Shown here in pieces: positions 1 to 7,647 of a DNA stretch of 10,748 nucleotides. The notes beneath the pieces are model-generated. The model searched no databases. It had not been told where the DNA came from and saw only the letters and a list, made by a program, of their open reading frames with translations. The stretch is taken from positions 1 to 10,748 of the forward strand of contig DAHXMQ010000131.1 of the NCBI GenBank assembly GCA_027371625.1, written 5' to 3'. Positions within the stretch are counted from its first letter, which is position 1. Every line of letters starts with the position of its first letter. Both the position numbers and the translations under genes were made by a program. This stretch comes from Candidatus Methanoperedentaceae archaeon. GTDB lineage: Archaea > Halobacteriota > Methanosarcinia > Methanosarcinales > Methanoperedenaceae.

Positions 1-8
1 GAGACATA

Positions 9-494
9 ATGGCAAAAGAATGGATAATCGGACAAGATGGTAAAAATCTTAAATTTAAAAGGGAAACATTGTTGAACTATGGTATGAACAGATGGGGATT
101 AAATAAAGCCGCCAGTGTTGGCACCACTTCCGAGTTGATTAGAACCTGTTCACCCAAATCATTCGAGGAATGGGAAACTTATTATTTTGATAATGCAGTG
201 CAAAAAAAACGCAAAGGGATTAAAATAGCAAGAGAATATATCACAAACATAGGAAAAACTGTTTACGTAAAACTATCAGAAGTTGTTCAAAATGAATTAG
301 AATCGGTTACGGAAGAAGAATGTATCGATTACGCATATAATCTCGTTCTTAACAGGACATACGAAGGTTATATTGGAGAAATTCAAACGATATATGGACA
401 GCTAGAAAAAATTCTAAATCTTAAAATTCATCCAGCCCCAGATGAGTGGGATCGACTCTACAATGTGGATTTCTTTATTAAAATAAATTCATAG
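9..494 (+). CDS. MjaI-family type II restriction endonuclease, C-terminally truncated (probable pseudogene)
   Basis: Recognised by recall of the MjaI endonuclease family, whose characterised member cuts CTAG. Family-like stretches are NRWGLNK near residue 27, a CSPKSFEEWETYYFDN block around 47-62, a YVKLSEVVQ segment, and PAPDEWDRLYNVDFFIKI at the end. The frame stops after 161 codons, just after DFFIKI, where relatives continue into a segment carrying the rest of the nuclease core (a QIKP-type lysine motif, from memory). The catalytic region is therefore incomplete and activity is unlikely. The reading frame is AT-rich compared with the genes beyond base 931. The last 37 bases overlap the convergent methyltransferase remnant. 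ATG at 9 is the first start visible; the window edge hides anything further upstream, so a longer N terminus cannot be excluded. The family call is fairly sure and the truncation is seen directly. Confidence 0.72.
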   Translation: MAKEWIIGQDGKNLKFKRETLLNYGMNRWGLNKAASVGTTSELIRTCSPKSFEEWETYYFDNAVQKKRKGIKIAREYITNIGKTVYVKLSEVVQNELESVTEEECIDYAYNLVLNRTYEGYIGEIQTIYGQLEKILNLKIHPAPDEWDRLYNVDFFIKINS

Positions 495-931
495 TCAAGT
501 TTGATGATACCGTTTCTTGGATAAGGAAAAGAACCCATTATGGTAGCCCCGCCTGTTGTATTACAGGTAGTAACTTTCTGCCATATGATAGCTCCCATGT
601 AGTCAAATCCTGCACTTTCACAAAACTTAATGATTTCAGTTCTTATTGGAATTACCTTGTATCTTCCATAATAAACCGAACGTGCAAACTGGTCTCCGAT
701 GTTGATACACATTCGGCAGCCTTTATGTAACACCCTGCCGCATTCATTCCATACCAAATTTAGATTATTAATATACTCTTCATAGTTGTCGTTGAAACCT
801 ATTTGCTTTCCATTTCCGTAATCTTTTAGTTGCCAATAAGGAGGAGAAGTAATCATGAGATGAACTGATTCATCCGGCACTTCTTTCATATTTCTTGAAT
901 CCCCGATTATTATTTTATGAGAGGTTATCAT
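458..931 (-). CDS. Beta-class site-specific DNA methyltransferase (N4-cytosine/N6-adenine type), C-terminally truncated
   Basis: This is the modification partner of the adjacent endonuclease remnant. Motif IV (TSPPY) lies at residues 28-32, close to the N terminus and after a GDSR element at 10-13, as in beta-class amino-methyltransferases. These place the AdoMet-binding FxGxG motif near the C terminus. The protein ends at residue 157 just after LDYEFILIKK, whereas complete relatives run to roughly 300 residues. The target-recognition part and the AdoMet motif are therefore missing and catalysis is not expected. TSPPY enzymes paired with MjaI-type nucleases typically methylate CTAG at N4-cytosine; that specificity is inferred here. 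The ATG at 931 overlaps the stop of the RecJ-like gene (ATGA, 4 bp) with a GGAG a few bases upstream, suggesting coupled translation. AT-rich composition supports horizontal acquisition. Confidence 0.8.
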   Translation of the reverse strand: MITSHKIIIGDSRNMKEVPDESVHLMITSPPYWQLKDYGNGKQIGFNDNYEEYINNLNLVWNECGRVLHKGCRMCINIGDQFARSVYYGRYKVIPIRTEIIKFCESAGFDYMGAIIWQKVTTCNTTGGATIMGSFPYPRNGIIKLDYEFILIKKSTL

Positions 932-3039
932 CCTACTCCAGCCATCCCTATCTTCTCAGCAAGCTTCGCCAGCACTTCCTTTCTCATGCCCTCGACGAAC
1001 TTTATGCTCCCGACAACAAGATGCCCTCCCCCGCTCACACCCGCGCCTTTGATCTCGCTGTGCAATTCTTTCACGATCTGCGGAATGTTCATCCTCACAC
1101 CCCTTGAGCGCAGCACCGCAAAATCAGGACCGTATCCGATGGTAACAACCGGCTGACCGTTATATTTTGCGCACAGGCGGTCATGGATCTCACCAGAAGT
1201 CTTGCCGGGAGGGGGAAAGGTGAACTTGTGGGCGTAGTTCTCGACATCGATCACGTTCAACACGGCGCCGTTTGGCAGCGTCTGAGTTTTTACATTGGGC
1301 ATGGAAGCATCAAGCTGCTCAGTTATCGCCGCATTTGCCTGCTCGCACAATAATTTCACGATCTGCTGGTGCCTGACATTGGAGCCAAGGTTCAATATAT
1401 CGTTCATTATCCCCCTGCCGTCGCTGAACCTCTGCCAGAAAGCCTCGTAATCAATAGCAAGAGCCATGTTCTTCAACTCCTCCTGTTTATATTTTTCCGC
1501 CACAAGTGCCTTATAAAATTCTGCCTCGGGCGCATCAGAGCGATCCCCGACAGCCGAAACCGCCGGAAGATGTTTTATCTCTTCGGTAATTTCAGGGTTT
1601 ATCATCCTTGCAATCTCGGCTCCGAGCATTCCCGTGGTTATTCCGAAATCCCCGCCTGCGTAGGCAGGATTTACATGCTCAAGCACCATGGAATCTATCG
1701 TGCCGTCGGGATGGTGGTGGTCGATGACAAGGATGTCCACGCCATAGACTATCGCCTGTTTCATAGCCGGCATGTCCTCCTCTGTTGCGCCGTTGTCCAT
1801 CAAAACCACAAGCGGCATCTTTTGGGCAAACCTCTCCTGGTCTTCAAGCGCAAAAGTAAGATCTTTTGTTACATCCTCAAGTTCGTAGAACGGCGCCTTT
1901 GAAGGCGAGCGCCTGTAGAAGTACCTGTCTGCGTCAGAGCCCCCGACTTCCCGAAGCAGCGGCAGAAGGGCGCGTTCGATAGCGATAGCCGAAGTAATGC
2001 CGTCAGCATCCGCATGGTGTCGGATGACAATCGGGCGTGACTTGAAAACAGCTTTCCTGATCAGTTTTGCAGCGTTTTTCATGCGCGGCTTGAGTTTTTC
2101 AAGCACCTCGCTCTTCACAAGGAACTGGGTATCATGGGGCTCTGCCCGCTTATCGATTGCGGATTCGATCTGCTCTTTAATGCTTGAGGCATCCCCTCCC
2201 CACAGCTGCTTCATGGAACGTATCTCCACCTGCATGGCGCAATTCCTCATCGATGGTTCGCCGAATACTCTTACTATTGTTTCCGACTTTATCTCTGGGT
2301 AAGCACGCTCGCCAGCTTTCTCAAAAGCTGCACACTGCACCGTGCCGTCTTCATCCGAGATCGTGAAAATAGTGGGTCCGCCTGTCTGTTTTATCTGGAT
2401 TACCTCGCCTGAGAGGTGGACGAGTTTGCCAAGGTATTTTGAAAGTTCAGTTGTCTTCCTCCGCGGAAGTTGTTTTTCAACCTCGATTACCTGGTATTCC
2501 TTCAGGCTTCGCGGAACTAATTCGATATTACCATTCGAAGCTATGTTCCTTATTTCGACAAAAAGCTTGTCGCCGATTTCGGGAGAAAAGCTGATGTTGC
2601 TTGAATGGATTAAACCACGAAGCTGGGGATTCAAATCCACGAACACGCCGAAGTTGGCATGTCCCTGTACTTTTCCCTCGTATATCTTCCCGACCTCAAG
2701 CTCGCGTGTGTCGCACTCGGAACCCAGGACATGCACAAGGGGTTTTTTGGCACAGGTTTCGCAGAGGTCTCCTTTTGTTGTCTCCTTGCCGCAAACAGCA
2801 CATGTGAAGAACTTTCCCCTGCCGGAGCATGTTTTGCAGGGTTCGGTGACTGAAAGCTTGCCAGTGCCCTTGCAAGCAGCGCATTCCATGCCTCCTGCCA
2901 TGAGTTTGCCGAGGTCTTTTTCAGAGAGTTTTTCAAGGCTTATGGATTTTGTCTTGCCTGTACCCTTGCATTCGGTGCATTCTTTTTCGCTGATGATTAT
3001 GAAGCCTGTGCCTTTGCAGGCGGCGCATTCCGTGGTCAT
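928..3039 (-). CDS. Archaea-specific RecJ-like DHH-family protein with DnaJ-type zinc fingers, S1 and OB domains
   Basis: A 703-residue multidomain protein matching the archaeal family usually described as RecJ-like exonuclease with a DnaJ-type zinc finger (COG1107 type). Four CxxCxGxG repeats start at residues 5, 21, 53 and 68, followed by CxxC pairs at 80-83 and 93-96. An S1-type RNA-binding fold follows (about 115-180, with a GVFVDL...GLIH core), then an OB fold (about 200-280). The DHH phosphoesterase domain carries HHADADG at 340-346, a metal-site aspartate at 414 and DHHHPD at 439-444. The C-terminal DHHA1 region has SGGGH at 669-673. All expected catalytic motifs are present, so it should be active. 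Family biology suggests a nuclease or phosphodiesterase acting on nucleic acid in the cytoplasm; the substrate is not known from sequence. There is no clear Shine-Dalgarno before the ATG at 3039. A T-rich box about 30 bases upstream (3066-3073) suggests a leaderless mRNA. Its stop overlaps the methyltransferase start. Confidence 0.93.
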   Translation of the reverse strand: MTTECAACKGTGFIIISEKECTECKGTGKTKSISLEKLSEKDLGKLMAGGMECAACKGTGKLSVTEPCKTCSGRGKFFTCAVCGKETTKGDLCETCAKKPLVHVLGSECDTRELEVGKIYEGKVQGHANFGVFVDLNPQLRGLIHSSNISFSPEIGDKLFVEIRNIASNGNIELVPRSLKEYQVIEVEKQLPRRKTTELSKYLGKLVHLSGEVIQIKQTGGPTIFTISDEDGTVQCAAFEKAGERAYPEIKSETIVRVFGEPSMRNCAMQVEIRSMKQLWGGDASSIKEQIESAIDKRAEPHDTQFLVKSEVLEKLKPRMKNAAKLIRKAVFKSRPIVIRHHADADGITSAIAIERALLPLLREVGGSDADRYFYRRSPSKAPFYELEDVTKDLTFALEDQERFAQKMPLVVLMDNGATEEDMPAMKQAIVYGVDILVIDHHHPDGTIDSMVLEHVNPAYAGGDFGITTGMLGAEIARMINPEITEEIKHLPAVSAVGDRSDAPEAEFYKALVAEKYKQEELKNMALAIDYEAFWQRFSDGRGIMNDILNLGSNVRHQQIVKLLCEQANAAITEQLDASMPNVKTQTLPNGAVLNVIDVENYAHKFTFPPPGKTSGEIHDRLCAKYNGQPVVTIGYGPDFAVLRSRGVRMNIPQIVKELHSEIKGAGVSGGGHLVVGSIKFVEGMRKEVLAKLAEKIGMAGVG

Positions 3040-3276
3040 TCGTAGGGGATAGATGCGGTGCGGGGTAAAATAAGTTACGCGGAGATTGTCAGGTTAGGTG
3101 CTTCAATAGCTCATCTTTCTTAGTTCGGAGAAGGTGGGCTTTAACCTTGTTAGCCAATTGCCACATAATAATTCCTGAATGATTGTTATAACCATTGGTT
3201 ACCCACCGAAGATTCACAAGTGCCGTAGCTCGACAGATTTATATATTGAGTTTGCATAGTATGTGCAGGTGGAAGA
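3040..3276. other. Intergenic region between divergent genes
   Basis: This stretch of 237 bases separates the RecJ-like gene (-) from the membrane-protein gene (+). I see no convincing coding frame, tRNA or rRNA in it. It contains a 13-base palindrome with TAACCA/TGGTTA arms at 3189-3201 and a weak imperfect hairpin around 3135-3165. The rightmost part holds the promoter of the membrane protein. Confidence 0.5.
3238..3272 (+). promoter_or_regulatory. TATA box (3238-3245) and Shine-Dalgarno (3267-3272) of the small membrane protein
   Basis: TTTATATA at 3238-3245 is a near-consensus archaeal TATA element. Its centre lies about 35 bases before the ATG at 3277, so transcription should begin near 3266-3268. 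That leaves a short leader containing AGGTGG at 3267-3272, 4 bases from the start codon. The spacing is inferred from known archaeal promoters. Confidence 0.6.
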
Positions 3277-3642
3277 ATGAGACTCAGTAAAAATAATCTT
3301 TTGATTGTCGGGATTGCGCCGATAATCTTTGCTCTGGTAATGATTTACAGTTTCGGTTCTGCTATTCAAACACTTGCAGGTGCAGTTCCTCCTCTTGGGA
3401 ATTCAGTCCGTTTGATTTATACGCCGCTTGTTGTCATTGGTGCGGCTGTATTCATAGGAGGCGTCATTTACTGGTGCATACTTGTTTACTATATTCATCT
3501 GATTCAGCAGAACGAAGTGGTTATCCAGGATAACTTTACCCAGCTTGCAGGAAGCGGGACTGCACATCTTGAGAGTGCTAAAAAGCTGATCGCCAAAGTG
3601 CTGGAAGATATAAAAACTGTTGAGCGCAAACCTCAACAGTAA
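3277..3642 (+). CDS. Small membrane protein of unknown function, two predicted transmembrane helices
   Basis: I do not recognise this 121-residue protein. It has two strongly hydrophobic stretches, about residues 7-27 and 46-74, joined by a short proline-containing loop. A polar, probably helical tail of about 45 residues (LESAKKLIAKVLEDIKTVERK) follows. There is no cleavable signal peptide pattern and there are no enzyme motifs. By the positive-inside rule the basic N terminus and the charged tail would both be cytoplasmic. It stands alone on the plus strand with its own TATA box and Shine-Dalgarno, and an intrinsic-type terminator overlaps its stop codon, so it appears to be a single-gene unit. 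The start is supported by the promoter and ribosome-site spacing. Function cannot be deduced from the neighbours. Confidence 0.75.
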   Translation: MRLSKNNLLIVGIAPIIFALVMIYSFGSAIQTLAGAVPPLGNSVRLIYTPLVVIGAAVFIGGVIYWCILVYYIHLIQQNEVVIQDNFTQLAGSGTAHLESAKKLIAKVLEDIKTVERKPQQ

Positions 3643-3650
3643 ATTTTTTT
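3616..3650 (+). terminator. Stem-loop plus T-tract terminator overlapping the stop of the membrane-protein gene
   Basis: A perfect 9-bp inverted repeat (ACTGTTGAG at 3616-3624 and CTCAACAGT at 3632-3640) encloses a 7-base loop and is followed within 3 bases by T7 at 3644-3650. An A-run before the stem could pair with the T-run. The stem includes the last eight codons, and the T-tract runs into the stop codon of the convergent aminotransferase gene. It resembles a bacterial intrinsic terminator; archaea terminate mainly at T-tracts, so the stem may instead stabilise the 3' end. Confidence 0.7.
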
Positions 3651-4794
3651 ATTTCAATATTTTGCTGGCAGCCTCGACACCCTGCCCCATCTTCCTTACC
3701 ACATCGTTCCTATGAAGCACAATCTCCAGAGCCTCTACAGTGCTCAGAATATCCAGTTTACTTATGTTCCCCATGCTCCCTATCCTGAATATCTTGCCTT
3801 CGAGGGCTCCCTGCCCGCCTGAAACCTGAATTCCAAGTTCCTTCATCCCGCCGCGCAGTTTCTTATCATCTATACCTGTGGGTATTTTCATCGCAGTTAC
3901 AGTGTTCGAATATCTGCTGTATTTATTCAACTGCGGGAACATCTCAACGTCCATGGCTTCTGCAGCAGCGCGCAGAGCTTCTGCGTACATGGCATGCCTT
4001 TTGATGCGCGCTGGAAGCCCTTCCTCTTTTACAATCCTGAGCGCCTCATGAAGCGCAAAGAAAAGCGGAATAGCGGGCGTATAGGGCGTCTGTGCCGTCT
4101 CCTTGGCTGCTGATTTCCTGTATGCCTTCAAATCCATATAATAGGGCGGCTTCTCAACCATGGATTCCCATGCCTTCCTGCTCACCGAAATCGCTGATAA
4201 GCCGGGTGGAGCACCTATGCACTTCTGCGAGCCGACCACCGCTAAATCCACGTCCCATTTATCCACAAGCACTTCATCGCCGCCGATTGTGGTTACGCCA
4301 TCCATTATAAAAAGCGCACCGTATTTTCTGGCAAGCTCTCCCACCTCCTTTGCCGGGTTCTTTATTCCCACGGATGTATCGTTATGCACCAGCGATACTG
4401 CTTTTGCCCCTTCTGCAAGTGCGCCTTCGACTTTGTCGAGTTCAATAGATTCGCCTTTTGTCCAGTCGAACTTTACAGGCTTTACGTTGCCGTAGCGCTC
4501 GGCGATCTCCCTGAACCGCTCCCCGAACTTGCCATTCTCGATAGTAACGAGCGTATCCTTTTCCCCGATCACGTTCCCAACGGCAGCCTCCATGGCGCAG
4601 CTTCCTGAGCCGCTTATTATGTACATGTCGTTCTTTGTTGCAAAAAGCTCCTGCAAAATTATTCTGCATTCATTGTACATGTCGCCGAACTCCTTGCCAC
4701 GGTGCCCGATTATTGGTTTTGACATGGCGCGCAGTATTCGGGGAGCGACCGGCACAGGTCCGGGTATCATAAGCAAAGTATTTTCAAGGTTCAT
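3649..4794 (-). CDS. Class V PLP-dependent aminotransferase (serine-pyruvate/alanine-glyoxylate type)
   Basis: A fold-type I aminotransferase of the SPT/AGT group (COG0075 type), 381 residues from the chosen start. IPGPVPVAPR at 10-19 is the typical N-terminal substrate loop. GSGSCAMEAA at 62-71 binds the cofactor phosphate, VHNDTSVGI at 136-144 is the variant of the usual H-x-E-T-S-T-G, D165 should contact the pyridine nitrogen, and K191 in GSQKCIGAPPG is the Schiff-base lysine. Family members move amino groups between alanine, serine or aspartate and glyoxylate or pyruvate. The exact substrate in this lineage is uncertain. An in-frame ATG at 4839 would add 15 residues, but AGGAGA (4801-4806) lies 6 bases before the ATG at 4794 and homology begins there, so I chose 4794. 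It is divergent from ribC and convergent with the membrane-protein gene, with a 6-base gap. Confidence 0.9.
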   Translation of the reverse strand: MNLENTLLMIPGPVPVAPRILRAMSKPIIGHRGKEFGDMYNECRIILQELFATKNDMYIISGSGSCAMEAAVGNVIGEKDTLVTIENGKFGERFREIAERYGNVKPVKFDWTKGESIELDKVEGALAEGAKAVSLVHNDTSVGIKNPAKEVGELARKYGALFIMDGVTTIGGDEVLVDKWDVDLAVVGSQKCIGAPPGLSAISVSRKAWESMVEKPPYYMDLKAYRKSAAKETAQTPYTPAIPLFFALHEALRIVKEEGLPARIKRHAMYAEALRAAAEAMDVEMFPQLNKYSRYSNTVTAMKIPTGIDDKKLRGGMKELGIQVSGGQGALEGKIFRIGSMGNISKLDILSTVEALEIVLHRNDVVRKMGQGVEAASKILK

Positions 4795-4860
4795 TATTGT
4801 TCTCCTGATATTTTTTCGCTTTATACGATTAACTTGCATGTATATCTTTTGCCAAATACC

Positions 4861-5368
<508 letters not shown>

Positions 5369-5528
5369 TCATTACGATGGACAGGTTGGGGAGTGGGGGT
5401 TAGTGTATTTAAAAATAGATTTTCCTGCCCATCGTAAGCGCCAATAATACATCATTGTATTTAAAATTTATGATGCCTGATGCCTGCCTGGCATACGTGT
5501 TAAATCAGAGAAGGCAAAAAGAGCCCAA
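5369..5528. other. Convergent intergenic region (ribC / lysS) with inverted and direct repeats
   Basis: There is no gene here. Arms at 5372-5385 and 5424-5437 form an inverted repeat with 13 of 14 bases pairing (one A-C mismatch) around a 38-base loop. TGTATTTAAAA occurs in the loop (5404-5414) and again at 5456-5466; both copies resemble archaeal TATA boxes. TGATGCC is tandemly duplicated at about 5470-5483, ending in a small TGCC/GGCA hairpin. On the minus strand a T5 run (5520-5516) follows the lysS stop by 8 bases and may terminate it. Confidence 0.5.
5372..5437. repeat. Long inverted repeat, 14-base arms, 38-base loop
   Basis: The left arm (5372-5385) and right arm (5424-5437) are complementary except at one position. 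It begins 4 bases after the ribC stop, so it could be a transcript-end structure. No T-tract follows the right arm on the plus strand, which argues against a simple terminator. Confidence 0.65.
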
Positions 5529-7037
5529 CTATCTGCTCGCCTCTTTAAGCCTCTTCACCACAAAATCCCTGTCAAGCGACTCTAAAAAGTGCCCTGCCCT
5601 CGGTCCTGATTTCAGCCCGAGAAGCGCTATGTAAACTGCCTCAAAAACTTTTTTTCCGTCTATGCCACACTCGGCTGCCACTTTGTACATATTATCATGG
5701 ATTTCCTGACCGCTCATGCCCCGCGCAAGCTCGTCCGCAAGAATCGAAAGCGCAAGCTTCTCTTCCTTTGTGAAGCTCTTCACCTGGGGAGGAAGCGTCT
5801 CCTGCACCTTGAATTTCACAAAGGCAGGGGCATACTTGGAAAGCCAGCTCCTCGCATTGTTTGCCCTCTGCCTGATTGCTTCCACATCCGAGGTATCGTA
5901 ACCTGTGCGCCCGAGCACTGTAAGCAGGTAATCAAAACCACGGTCATCTGCAATCTGGACTGCCGTAACCATATGCCTGAAAGGAATATCCGTGTGTGTT
6001 GTCGCCTCTGTCTGGGAAAGCTGGTATGCACGCTTATCCCCTTCAACACGGTCATACTCGTCTATGAGGTTGAGGAGCGCAAGTCCCGGGTCGAACTCGA
6101 TGTGCTTCTCAGGCTTCTGCCTGATTATAAGGTAGCGCAATACCTCTGGTGGCACTATCTCAAGCATCTCGTTTATCGAAATCGCAAGACCAGTTGAGGA
6201 GTGCATGGCACCCTTGCCTTTCAGCATTATCCACTCATAGACGATGGGATAGGGAGGTTTGTAATCATATATCTCGCGGCTTATCCTTTTTCCTGTATCA
6301 TAAGAACCTCCTGCTGTTGCATGATCCTTGCCGAAAGGCTCAACCGTTGTGCCGAAAATGGGCCACCGCGCAGGCCAGTCCACGCGCCATGTGAGTTTCC
6401 CTCCTCCTTTCATGGAAACAGTACCGCAAGAGCCGCATTTGCAGACATAATCAACGGTCTCTTTTTCGACATCGAAGCCCGTAACCTTTGTTGTGGAGAG
6501 GCGCCCGCATTCATTGCATATCGGATTGAAAGGGCTCCAGTCAGATTCAAGCTCCCTGCTGGATACTTCGGTGAGTATTCTTGCTATCTCTTCCCTGTTG
6601 AGCAGCGCTTTCTTGATTGCTTCTACGTATTTTCCCTGTCTATAGAGTTCATCAGCCCTATAGACAGTTGGCTTGATGCCGAGGGTGTGCAGCGCTTCAA
6701 TAAACGGCAGCAGGAAATGCTCAGCATAACTCCTGTGGCTTCCACACGGACATGGAATTTCGGATAGTGGCTTTCCGACATGCGCCTCGTAATCCTTGGA
6801 AAGGAATGGATACACTTTGCGCAGGGGGTCGTAGGTGTCTCCTATGTATATAAGCCGAACATCCGCACCCTTGTCCGCAAGAGCCCGATAGACAGCATCT
6901 GCAGTCACGACCTCCCGCATGTTGCCTATGTGGATTGGTCCGGACGGTGTAATCCCTGAAGCTACTGTGTGTTTTTTCCCTCTGCGGAGCACCTCTTCTG
7001 CTATAACGTCTGCCCAGTGTATTGTCTCTTCGCTCAT
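5529..7037 (-). CDS. lysS: Lysyl-tRNA synthetase, class I
   Basis: Class I lysyl-tRNA synthetase attaches lysine to tRNA(Lys) using a Rossmann-type catalytic domain and is typical of many archaea. With the ATG at 7037 the protein has 502 residues, in the family range. The HIGH-type signature is HIGN at 36-39 in [10 protein letters not shown]. The KMSKS counterpart is the region GKGAMHSST at 274-282, which is degenerate, as is common in this class. WRVDWPARW at about 217-225 and EPFGKDH at about 233-239 are active-site segments. Zinc-type cysteines occur at 174/177 and 199/201/204. The C-terminal helical part (about 340-502) is the anticodon-binding cage. An upstream ATG at 7094 would add 19 residues unlike the family and extend past the promoter-like box, so it was rejected. 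A TTTAATATC box at 7059-7068 lies about 26 bases before the chosen start. Confidence 0.95.
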   Translation of the reverse strand: MSEETIHWADVIAEEVLRRGKKHTVASGITPSGPIHIGNMREVVTADAVYRALADKGADVRLIYIGDTYDPLRKVYPFLSKDYEAHVGKPLSEIPCPCGSHRSYAEHFLLPFIEALHTLGIKPTVYRADELYRQGKYVEAIKKALLNREEIARILTEVSSRELESDWSPFNPICNECGRLSTTKVTGFDVEKETVDYVCKCGSCGTVSMKGGGKLTWRVDWPARWPIFGTTVEPFGKDHATAGGSYDTGKRISREIYDYKPPYPIVYEWIMLKGKGAMHSSTGLAISINEMLEIVPPEVLRYLIIRQKPEKHIEFDPGLALLNLIDEYDRVEGDKRAYQLSQTEATTHTDIPFRHMVTAVQIADDRGFDYLLTVLGRTGYDTSDVEAIRQRANNARSWLSKYAPAFVKFKVQETLPPQVKSFTKEEKLALSILADELARGMSGQEIHDNMYKVAAECGIDGKKVFEAVYIALLGLKSGPRAGHFLESLDRDFVVKRLKEASR

Positions 7038-7058
7038 TGCCCTTAGAATCGCAGAAGA

Positions 7059-7068
7059 GATATTAAAG
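7059..7068 (-). promoter_or_regulatory. Putative TATA box for lysS in the lysS/coaD divergent region
   Basis: On the minus strand CTTTAATATC is centred about 26 bases before the ATG at 7037 and would give a leaderless lysS mRNA. The whole divergent gap is only 67 bases, so the coaD promoter must overlap it; I see no clear coaD TATA box at the ideal distance. Confidence 0.45.
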
Positions 7069-7104
7069 GATACTCTTATCGTTTGCCTGCACAATTCAGC
7101 GACT

Positions 7105-7563
7105 ATGGCACGAGTAGCAGTAGGAGGAACATTTGACCCTCTGCACGATGGTCATAAGGCTCTGCTGGAAAAAGCCTGCGAGCTAACAGACGGAGGCGAA
7201 TTACTCATCGGACTTGCCTCGGATGAGATGGCTAAGAATAAACCCCACACGGTGATTAATTATCGCTCGCGCTACGATAATGTCATGCGATTTATCAATA
7301 CTCAGGGAATATATCCTGTGATTGTCAGGCTTGACGATCCGTACGGTCCTACAGTATATGACGATTTTGATTTTCTTGTGGTATCCCCCGAAACTTTTCC
7401 TGTTGCACTCAAGATAAACAGATTACGCAGGGAAAAAGGCTTGAGGGAAATAGAAATCGTGCTCGTTGATTATGTTCTTGCAGAGGACGGTTTGCCCATA
7501 TCCAGCACAAGAATCAAGAGAGGGGAGATAGATGAGCACGGGAAAGTTTTGAAACATGCATAG
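7105..7563 (+). CDS. coaD: Phosphopantetheine adenylyltransferase, archaeal type
   Basis: This nucleotidyltransferase adenylylates 4'-phosphopantetheine with ATP to give dephospho-CoA, the penultimate step of CoA synthesis. The 152-residue protein opens with [27 protein letters not shown] at 7-17 contains the T/HxGH ATP-binding signature (HDGH, 14-17). ISSTRIK at 132-138 is the second nucleotidyltransferase motif. The length and the conserved [12 protein letters not shown] and SPETFPVA blocks fit the archaeal PPAT family, which is distinct from but related to bacterial CoaD. An in-frame ATG at 6919 was rejected because it lies inside lysS and homology begins at 7105. There is no obvious Shine-Dalgarno, so a leaderless or short-leader mRNA is likely. 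It is divergent from lysS. Confidence 0.93.
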   Translation: MARVAVGGTFDPLHDGHKALLEKACELTDGGELLIGLASDEMAKNKPHTVINYRSRYDNVMRFINTQGIYPVIVRLDDPYGPTVYDDFDFLVVSPETFPVALKINRLRREKGLREIEIVLVDYVLAEDGLPISSTRIKRGEIDEHGKVLKHA

Positions 7564-7589
7564 AAAGCTTTATCTAAAATCACTTTTAA

Positions 7590-7642
7590 CTTTAATATGA
7601 GAGTGGGATAGTGTAAACCCATATCTCGCTAAAAAGGGAGGA
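7590..7642 (+). promoter_or_regulatory. TATA box (7590-7598) and strong Shine-Dalgarno (GGGAGG, near 7637-7642) for the flavodoxin gene
   Basis: CTTTAATAT at 7590-7598 predicts a transcript start near 7618-7622 and a leader of about 26-30 bases. The GGGAGG site precedes the ATG at 7648 by about 5-6 bases. It is one of the clearest ribosome-binding sites in the window and suggests the gene is well translated independently of coaD. Confidence 0.6.
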
Positions 7643-7647
7643 AAAAT

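Noticed and set aside
2342..3052. Long open frame (236 codons) antisense to the RecJ-like gene
   Set aside because: It is a shadow of the zinc-finger/S1 region; the opposite strand has all the domain motifs, and this frame has no family features.
3061..3236. Possible tRNA or structured RNA between the divergent genes
   Set aside because: No T-loop, anticodon arm or acceptor pairing could be assembled; only short imperfect hairpins are present.
6201..6767. Open frames antisense to lysS (also 5697-6197)
   Set aside because: They lie entirely within a well-conserved synthetase gene and show no motifs or ribosome sites.
7038..7094. Longer lysS from the ATG at 7094
   Set aside because: The extra 19 residues are not family-like, and the TATA-like box at 7059-7068 would fall inside the coding region.
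6919..7104. Longer coaD from the ATG at 6919
   Set aside because: The extension runs antisense inside lysS; nucleotidyltransferase homology starts exactly at 7105.
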